From assembly GCA_903940125.1 (NCBI GenBank), contig CAJAJL010000008.1:51852-115851 (forward strand): a stretch of DNA of 64,000 nt, given 5' to 3'. Source of the stretch: an uncultured Chlorobiaceae bacterium. Its GTDB lineage: Bacteria > Bacteroidota > Chlorobiia > Chlorobiales > Chlorobiaceae. The translations under genes and the position numbers were made by a program. The notes under the pieces were generated by a model, which was given only the letters and a program-made list of their open reading frames with translations, was not told the DNA's origin and did no database searches. Of the stretch, positions 58,927-64,000 are shown piece after piece; the stretch's first letter is position 1; every line of letters begins with the position of its first letter.

Positions 58927-59886
58927 GTGTATCATTCCATAATAAACCATGCAACTCCCATGAGTTATTTAGAGTCCTCCCGCTGTAAACTTTACTATGA
59001 AGACACTGCAGATTCTGATCCTTCCGGTATGGAAAAATCCATAGTGCTTTTTGTAAACGGCTGGGCAGTATCCTCCCGATACTGGAAACCGCTGGTCAAT
59101 GTGCTCTCCACGCACTACCGTTGCATTACCTATGACCAGAGCGGAACAGGCAAAACCATTATCACTGGCTATAAACCAACCTTTACCATACAGGGCTTTA
59201 CCGATGAAGCTGGTGCGCTCATAGAATATCTCGGGCTCCAACAATCAAAACAGCTGCATATTGTCGGTCATTCTATGGGAGGCATGGTTGCAACCGAGCT
59301 CTGCATTCGTTACCGTGAAGCGCTGGTCTCTGCAACCATCATTGCCTGCGGTATTTTCGAAGAGACGGCTTTTACCTCGCTTGGCCTCATGTTTCTTGGC
59401 GGACTGATTGATTTTTCCATGAATTTCCGCAATATTTTTCTGCACGAGCCACTGAAAAGCCTCTTTATGAAAAGAGCTGCATCCAAAGAGATTCCAAAAG
59501 AGTATCACGATATCATTGTTGAAGACTTTACCCAGTCCGACAAAGATGCGACCAATGCTGTGGGCAAGTTTTCCATCGACCCTGAAGCACTGAGAGCTTA
59601 CACCCGGCATGTCATCAATATTGCTTCACCCTTGTTATGCTGTGTAGGAATGGCTGATCATACCATTCCTCCTGAAGGTACCCTATCGCTTTATGAAAAA
59701 CGCAGGGCAGAGGCATCCGCACCCACAAGGCTTGCAAAATTCCCCGACCTTGGCCATTTACCTATGCTGGAAGAGACTCTTAAATTTGCAGGTGAACTGA
59801 AAAAACATTTTGAATTTGCTGAGCTATTTTATAAAAAGAGACCAGTGGAAAATACAGTTACAACGATGCCAACACTTAAGAATTAA
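58927..59886 (+). CDS. Alpha/beta hydrolase
   Basis: 319 aa from GTG 58927; an ATG at 58960 gives 308 aa and also fits. The nucleophile elbow HIVGHSMGGM places Ser116 (long numbering). ITYDQSGTGKT is the loop after strand beta4. The acid is probably in GMADHTIPPEG and the catalytic His in FPDLGHLPMLEE. This is the standard fold of esterases, lactonases and thioesterases. The substrate cannot be read. It ends 8 bp before PBP1A, so it may be part of an envelope operon. Confidence 0.9.
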   Translation: MYHSIINHATPMSYLESSRCKLYYEDTADSDPSGMEKSIVLFVNGWAVSSRYWKPLVNVLSTHYRCITYDQSGTGKTIITGYKPTFTIQGFTDEAGALIEYLGLQQSKQLHIVGHSMGGMVATELCIRYREALVSATIIACGIFEETAFTSLGLMFLGGLIDFSMNFRNIFLHEPLKSLFMKRAASKEIPKEYHDIIVEDFTQSDKDATNAVGKFSIDPEALRAYTRHVINIASPLLCCVGMADHTIPPEGTLSLYEKRRAEASAPTRLAKFPDLGHLPMLEETLKFAGELKKHFEFAELFYKKRPVENTVTTMPTLKN

Positions 59887-59894
59887 AAGATACT

Positions 59895-62174
59895 GTGAGT
59901 AAAATCTTTGCCAAAGGCATGCTGCTCTTTGTTGCCTTTTTGATTACCATTACTTTCACCAGCCCAAAGGTATATGCGATACCAAATTTTCTGGGTCTGC
60001 CAAGCCTTGAAGAACTTGAGAATCCAAATCCGGATCTTGCCTCTCTTGTCTATTCAGAAGATGGTGTACTGCTCCATAAGTTTTTTCTGAAAAACCGTAC
60101 CTTCATTCCTCTTAAATCCATTCCGCTTTCGGCACGCTATGCATTGATCGCTACTGAAGATGTAGCGTTTTACCAGCACTGGGGCGTTGATCTCCGACGG
60201 CTTACACTTGCGATGGGTGAAAATATCCTGAAGGGACGCACCCGATGGCAAGGAGCCAGTACCATTACCCAGCAGCTTGCAAAAAACCTCTATTTGACTC
60301 AGGAACGTACCTTAACCCGAAAAGTCAAAGAGTTGGTTACCGCAATTGAGCTTGAAAAAACATACACAAAAGATGAAATCCTTGCACTCTATCTTAATAC
60401 GGTGTATTTCGGATCAGGTGCTTATGGCATAGAAGCTGCCGCCTATACCTATTTTGGGAAGCCGGCATCCCGCCTGACACTGCCCGAAAGCGCAACGCTT
60501 ATTGCAACCTTGAAGAACCCTACCGCTTATAATCCATCGAAAGATCCGTCAAGTTCTGTGAGCAGAAGGAATCTGATTCTCTCTCTGATGGAAAAGGCAA
60601 AATTCATTACGCCAAAACAGGCGGCAACTGCCCAGAAAACCCCGCTGGTGTTGAAATACACACCGGTGAACCATCAGGGTCTGGCTCCCTACTTCACTGA
60701 GTATATCCGACAGACTATCAAGCCATTTACAATGCTTGGGAGCGTTGACCTCTACCGGGATGGCTTGTCCATCCAGACAACGCTCGACAGCCGAATGCAG
60801 AATTATGCCCAGTTGGCTGCAGCCGAACATCTTGCTGAGCTTCAGGCTGCTTTTGACCGATCATGGAGGTGGCCAGAACCGTTGAAGAACCAGATCTTCA
60901 GGGAAAGTGAGCGATTCAAGGGACTCTTAGAGGATGGCCTTTCTGATCAGGAGGCGATGGCGAAAGTTAAGGCTGACAATGCATGGGTTAACGAGCTTCT
61001 TCAGTCTAAAACCAGAATACAGGTTGCCCTGGTGGCTATTGACCCAACGAATGGACATGTAAAAGCATGGGTTGGAGGCAACAAGTTTTCACCTGATGAT
61101 TACAAATATCAGTTTGACCATGTCTGGCAGGCAAAACGTCAGCCGGGGTCAACATTCAAGCCTTTTGTCTATACCGCAGCTATCGACAAGGGGATTCCGG
61201 CCAACTTTCAGGTGCTTGACCAGCCACTATCCCTTGACAGCGGTAACGGCACCGTCTGGTCACCAAGAAACTCCGACGGTTCATCAGGCGGAATGACCAC
61301 ACTCCGCACAGCATTGGCCCACTCCCTGAACCAGGTTACCGTCCGACTTGCCTATGAACGCCTTACCTCATCGGAAATTATCAGCTATGCCAAAAGAATG
61401 GGTATTTCTTCACCTTTGGCTCCAAATCTCTCAATAGCCCTTGGAACATCAGAAGTCACACCTCTTGAACTAGCTGGTGCCTTTTCAACGTTTGCCAACA
61501 ACGGTATATGGAATGAACCTGTTTCAATACTGAAGGTAGAAGACAAGCATAACCGCCTTTTATCGGCATATAAACCAAATCGGCGTTTTGCCATTGACTC
61601 TACCACAAACTTTGTGATGGTTTCAATGCTCAAGGATGTTATTACGAGGGGTACCGGTGCTGCAGTTCGTGCCCGTTATGGATTTGATATTGAAGCAGCA
61701 GGAAAAACCGGCACAACCCAGAGTATGAGGGATGCCTGGTTTGCAGGATTCACCCCTCAGCTTGTTGCTGTTGTGTGGACAGGATTTGATGACGAGCGCA
61801 TCAAGTTTACCTCGATGGAGTATGGACAGGGTGCTCGTGCGGCTCTTCCAATTTGGGCAAGGTTTATGAAGCACTGTTACAGCGACCGCTCATTGAAACT
61901 TGAAAACAGGTATTTTCATATTCCTGAAACGGTCATTGCCGTCCCAATCTCCGGCCAAAACAATACCCCTTCCGATCTGCTCGGCAATAACGTCTATGTT
62001 GAGTACTATACTCCAAAAGGCTTTAAATTCTATCAGTCCCGTCCGAGGCAATCACCAGCTGGGACAACCAACCCGCCAGAGGGCAATAGCGGCGCTCCCG
62101 GTAACGACAATGGAGTGTTACCTCCACAAAACCTTGTTCCGGCAGTACGCCCTAAGCCTGAAGAATTGTACTGA
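59895..62174 (+). CDS. pbpC/mrcA-like: Penicillin-binding protein 1A (class A, bifunctional)
   Basis: 759 aa from GTG 59895. An N-terminal hydrophobic segment ([21 protein letters not shown]) anchors it. The glycosyltransferase GT51 domain has [17 protein letters not shown], then [18 protein letters not shown] and [30 protein letters not shown]. The transpeptidase domain has [16 protein letters not shown] (SxxK), SLNQVT (SxN) and AAGKTGTTQ (KTG). Both activities should be present for peptidoglycan polymerisation and cross-linking. The C-terminal tail is rich in Pro, Gly and Asn. guaA follows 32 bp later. Confidence 0.95.
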   Translation: MSKIFAKGMLLFVAFLITITFTSPKVYAIPNFLGLPSLEELENPNPDLASLVYSEDGVLLHKFFLKNRTFIPLKSIPLSARYALIATEDVAFYQHWGVDLRRLTLAMGENILKGRTRWQGASTITQQLAKNLYLTQERTLTRKVKELVTAIELEKTYTKDEILALYLNTVYFGSGAYGIEAAAYTYFGKPASRLTLPESATLIATLKNPTAYNPSKDPSSSVSRRNLILSLMEKAKFITPKQAATAQKTPLVLKYTPVNHQGLAPYFTEYIRQTIKPFTMLGSVDLYRDGLSIQTTLDSRMQNYAQLAAAEHLAELQAAFDRSWRWPEPLKNQIFRESERFKGLLEDGLSDQEAMAKVKADNAWVNELLQSKTRIQVALVAIDPTNGHVKAWVGGNKFSPDDYKYQFDHVWQAKRQPGSTFKPFVYTAAIDKGIPANFQVLDQPLSLDSGNGTVWSPRNSDGSSGGMTTLRTALAHSLNQVTVRLAYERLTSSEIISYAKRMGISSPLAPNLSIALGTSEVTPLELAGAFSTFANNGIWNEPVSILKVEDKHNRLLSAYKPNRRFAIDSTTNFVMVSMLKDVITRGTGAAVRARYGFDIEAAGKTGTTQSMRDAWFAGFTPQLVAVVWTGFDDERIKFTSMEYGQGARAALPIWARFMKHCYSDRSLKLENRYFHIPETVIAVPISGQNNTPSDLLGNNVYVEYYTPKGFKFYQSRPRQSPAGTTNPPEGNSGAPGNDNGVLPPQNLVPAVRPKPEELY

Positions 62175-62206
62175 TTTTACGCTTAGTTAACACACAATTT
62201 TTTGTT

Positions 62207-63748
62207 ATGCAATCGGTTTTAGTTCTGGATTTTGGATCACAATACACGCAGTTAATTGCCCGTCGCATCCGTGAACTGGGTATTTATTCTGAAATTCTTC
62301 CCTACAACACCTCACCGGAAACCATAAGGGAGCACAACCCCAAAGCACTCATCCTTTCAGGCGGGCCGACCAGTGTCTACGGAGAATCTGCCATACTTCC
62401 TGATGGCGGTATCTTTTCACTTGGTATTCCTGTTCTCGGTATCTGTTATGGCCTGCAGGCGATAGCCAAACATTTCGGTGGAGAGGTTGCCGGTTCTTTA
62501 AAACACGAATTTGGACGTGCTACAATATCAGTTAACCATGACGGGGAACATGAAAGTCTGCTTTTCAGCGATATTCCGGATTCCGATGTCTGGATGAGCC
62601 ACGGCGACAAAGTTACCAGGCTACCTGAAGGGTTCAGAGTAACAGCAAGCAGTGGAAATTCTGAAATGTGCGCCATTGAGAGCTGCGGCAGCAAAGGTGC
62701 GTTGAAAGTTTATGGGTTGCAGTTTCACCCCGAAGTACAGCACACCCTGTACGGAAAACAGCTTCTCTCGAACTTTCTTATCACTATTGCAGGAATAAAG
62801 CCAGACTGGTCATCAAAAAGCTTTATCGATCACCAGATTGAGGAGATCGCTCGCAAGGCAGGAAAAGAGAGTGTCATTTGCGGCATCAGTGGCGGTGTTG
62901 ACTCAACCGTTGCTGCTGTGATGGTAAGCAGGGCTATCGGCAAACAACTGCACTGCGTGTTTGTTGATAACGGCCTGTTGAGAAAGAATGAAGCTGAAAA
63001 AGTAATGAGCTTTCTCTCGACGCTCGGGCTCAGAGTATCTCTGGTCAATGCTTCCGATCTTTTTTTGAAACGGCTGAAAAATGTTGCATCACCTGAAAAG
63101 AAGCGTAAAATAATAGGGAAAACCTTTATACAGGTTTTTGAAGAGCAGATGGATCATGAAAAGTTTCTTGTGCAGGGCACTCTCTACCCTGATGTTATTG
63201 AGAGCGTCAGCGTCAAAGGCCCTTCGGAAACCATCAAGTCACACCATAATGTGGGAGGATTGCCGAAACGCATGAAGCTCAAACTGATTGAGCCTCTTCG
63301 GGAACTCTTCAAAGATGAAGTGCGTGCCGTTGGGCGCGAACTCGGCATTGCCGAGGATATTCTGATGCGTCATCCTTTTCCCGGCCCCGGCCTTGCTGTA
63401 AGGGTTCTCGGATCGGTCAACAAAGAGAGGCTTGATATCCTTCGGGAAGCTGACGAAATTTACATTGAAGAGCTGAAATCAAGCGGACTCTACCAACAGG
63501 TGTGGCAGGCTTTTGCCGTGCTGCTGCCGGTACAGTCAGTTGGCGTCATGGGCGATAAACGCACCTACGAAAATGTTCTTGCGCTGAGGGCGGTTGAATC
63601 GACGGACGGCATGACAGCTGACTGGGCTCAGTTGCCGCATGATTTTCTTGCCCGTGTGTCAAACCGCATCATCAATGAAGTCCGCGGAATTAACAGGGTG
63701 GCTTATGACATATCATCAAAACCACCGGCGACTATTGAGTGGGAGTAA
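62207..63748 (+). CDS. guaA: GMP synthase (glutamine-hydrolysing)
   Basis: 513 aa. The class I amidotransferase domain has [15 protein letters not shown] with nucleophile Cys80 and [11 protein letters not shown] with the catalytic His. The ATP pyrophosphatase domain has [19 protein letters not shown], and the C-terminal dimerisation domain ends with [18 protein letters not shown], the universal GuaA terminus. It converts XMP to GMP using glutamine and ATP. Confidence 0.98.
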   Translation: MQSVLVLDFGSQYTQLIARRIRELGIYSEILPYNTSPETIREHNPKALILSGGPTSVYGESAILPDGGIFSLGIPVLGICYGLQAIAKHFGGEVAGSLKHEFGRATISVNHDGEHESLLFSDIPDSDVWMSHGDKVTRLPEGFRVTASSGNSEMCAIESCGSKGALKVYGLQFHPEVQHTLYGKQLLSNFLITIAGIKPDWSSKSFIDHQIEEIARKAGKESVICGISGGVDSTVAAVMVSRAIGKQLHCVFVDNGLLRKNEAEKVMSFLSTLGLRVSLVNASDLFLKRLKNVASPEKKRKIIGKTFIQVFEEQMDHEKFLVQGTLYPDVIESVSVKGPSETIKSHHNVGGLPKRMKLKLIEPLRELFKDEVRAVGRELGIAEDILMRHPFPGPGLAVRVLGSVNKERLDILREADEIYIEELKSSGLYQQVWQAFAVLLPVQSVGVMGDKRTYENVLALRAVESTDGMTADWAQLPHDFLARVSNRIINEVRGINRVAYDISSKPPATIEWE

Positions 63749-63805
63749 CCCTGTTTTTTTCATTGATTTTCTAATAGTCACAGGTATTTTAATACGTTCA
63801 GATTA

Positions 63806-63846
63806 GCCTCAAAGATCCTTATTATAGCAGGGCCTTTGAGGTTTTT
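63806..63846 (+). terminator. Rho-independent terminator after guaA
   Basis: CCTCAAAG (63807-63814) pairs with CTTTGAGG (63834-63841), extended by CC/GG across a small internal mismatch, and is followed by TTTTTC. It lies about 60 bp past the guaA stop. Confidence 0.75.
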
Positions 63847-63945
63847 CATTATAAATCTGCTAACCTCAATAATTCATGAGGTCTACCAAAACCGAAATTT
63901 CCAGTCAAAAATTGAGGTGATCGCGACTGTGGCAAGGTAAATAAT

Positions 63946-64000
63946 ATGGATAGCAAGAAATCTTTCACCTGTAGTCGGTTACTATCCAACAAAAAGCAGG
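63946..64000 (+). CDS. Possible start of a gene cut by the window edge
   Basis: An ATG at 63946 opens a frame that stays open to the end (MDSKKSFTCSRLLSNKKQ). AAGG lies about eight bases upstream. Eighteen codons are too few to assign a family or to be sure it is coding. Confidence 0.25.
   Translation, partial: MDSKKSFTCSRLLSNKKQ

Overview
The window looks like a chromosomal segment of a green sulfur bacterium (Chlorobiaceae, close to Chlorobium/Pelodictyon). This is an inference from the overall style of the housekeeping genes (a stand-alone TrpB2-type tryptophan synthase, ClpC, an orphan PTS enzyme I beside dnaB, a CrtI/CrtISO-like carotenoid oxidoreductase, a DUF4130/radical SAM pair). 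No 16S rRNA or photosystem gene is present to prove it.

Layout. (1) 1-4610: very AT-rich surface-glycan genes, with two poorly recognised glycosyltransferase-like proteins, a tandem GT2-GT2 protein and a GT2. (2) 4757-16173, all on the minus strand: a type I secretion locus. In transcription order it has a 1194-aa RTX-type repeat protein, a J-domain-like coiled-coil protein, a small DUF6447-like protein, two full-length ABC exporters, an HlyD-type adaptor and a TolC-type outer membrane protein, closed by a hairpin terminator. (3) 16174-24873: a second block of surface-glycan genes (GT4-GT4 fusion, hexapeptide acyltransferase, GT2 with a 42-bp tandem-repeat coiled coil, two methyltransferase-like proteins, GT2-GT4 fusion). 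(4) 25037-31065: outer-membrane biogenesis (LpxL-like acyltransferase, heptose adenylyltransferase, TamB). (5) 31114-41977: housekeeping genes (coaBC, family 4 uracil-DNA glycosylase, dnaB, PTS enzyme I, PpiD/SurA-type foldase, pcm, a DUF123 protein, ftsY, thiL). (6) 42080-43541: tRNA-Leu followed by two tandem DUF4160-DUF2442 pairs. (7) 43587-54785: trpB2, clpC, an SDR protein, hicBA, glpK with two small neighbours, an orphan addiction-module antitoxin with a vestigial toxin, and the TIGR03915/TIGR03916-like DNA repair pair. (8) 54836-56047: an IS630-family element with perfect 11-bp ends and a probable -1 frameshift transposase. (9) 56056-63748: carotenoid-type oxidoreductase, tRNA-Pro, an AT-rich gap holding a perfect DnaA box, DedA, alpha/beta hydrolase, PBP1A and guaA.

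How the genes fit together. Most accessory content concerns the cell surface. The RTX protein has no N-terminal signal peptide and is most simply the substrate of the adjacent type I exporter. The flanking glycosyltransferases, methyltransferases and the acyltransferase probably build an O-antigen or capsule-like polymer on an outer membrane whose lipid A/heptose/TamB functions lie next door. The best candidates for undescribed biology are the J-domain-like and DUF6447-like proteins embedded in the dual-ABC secretion locus, the radical SAM/DUF4130 pair, and the tandem DUF4160-DUF2442 modules.
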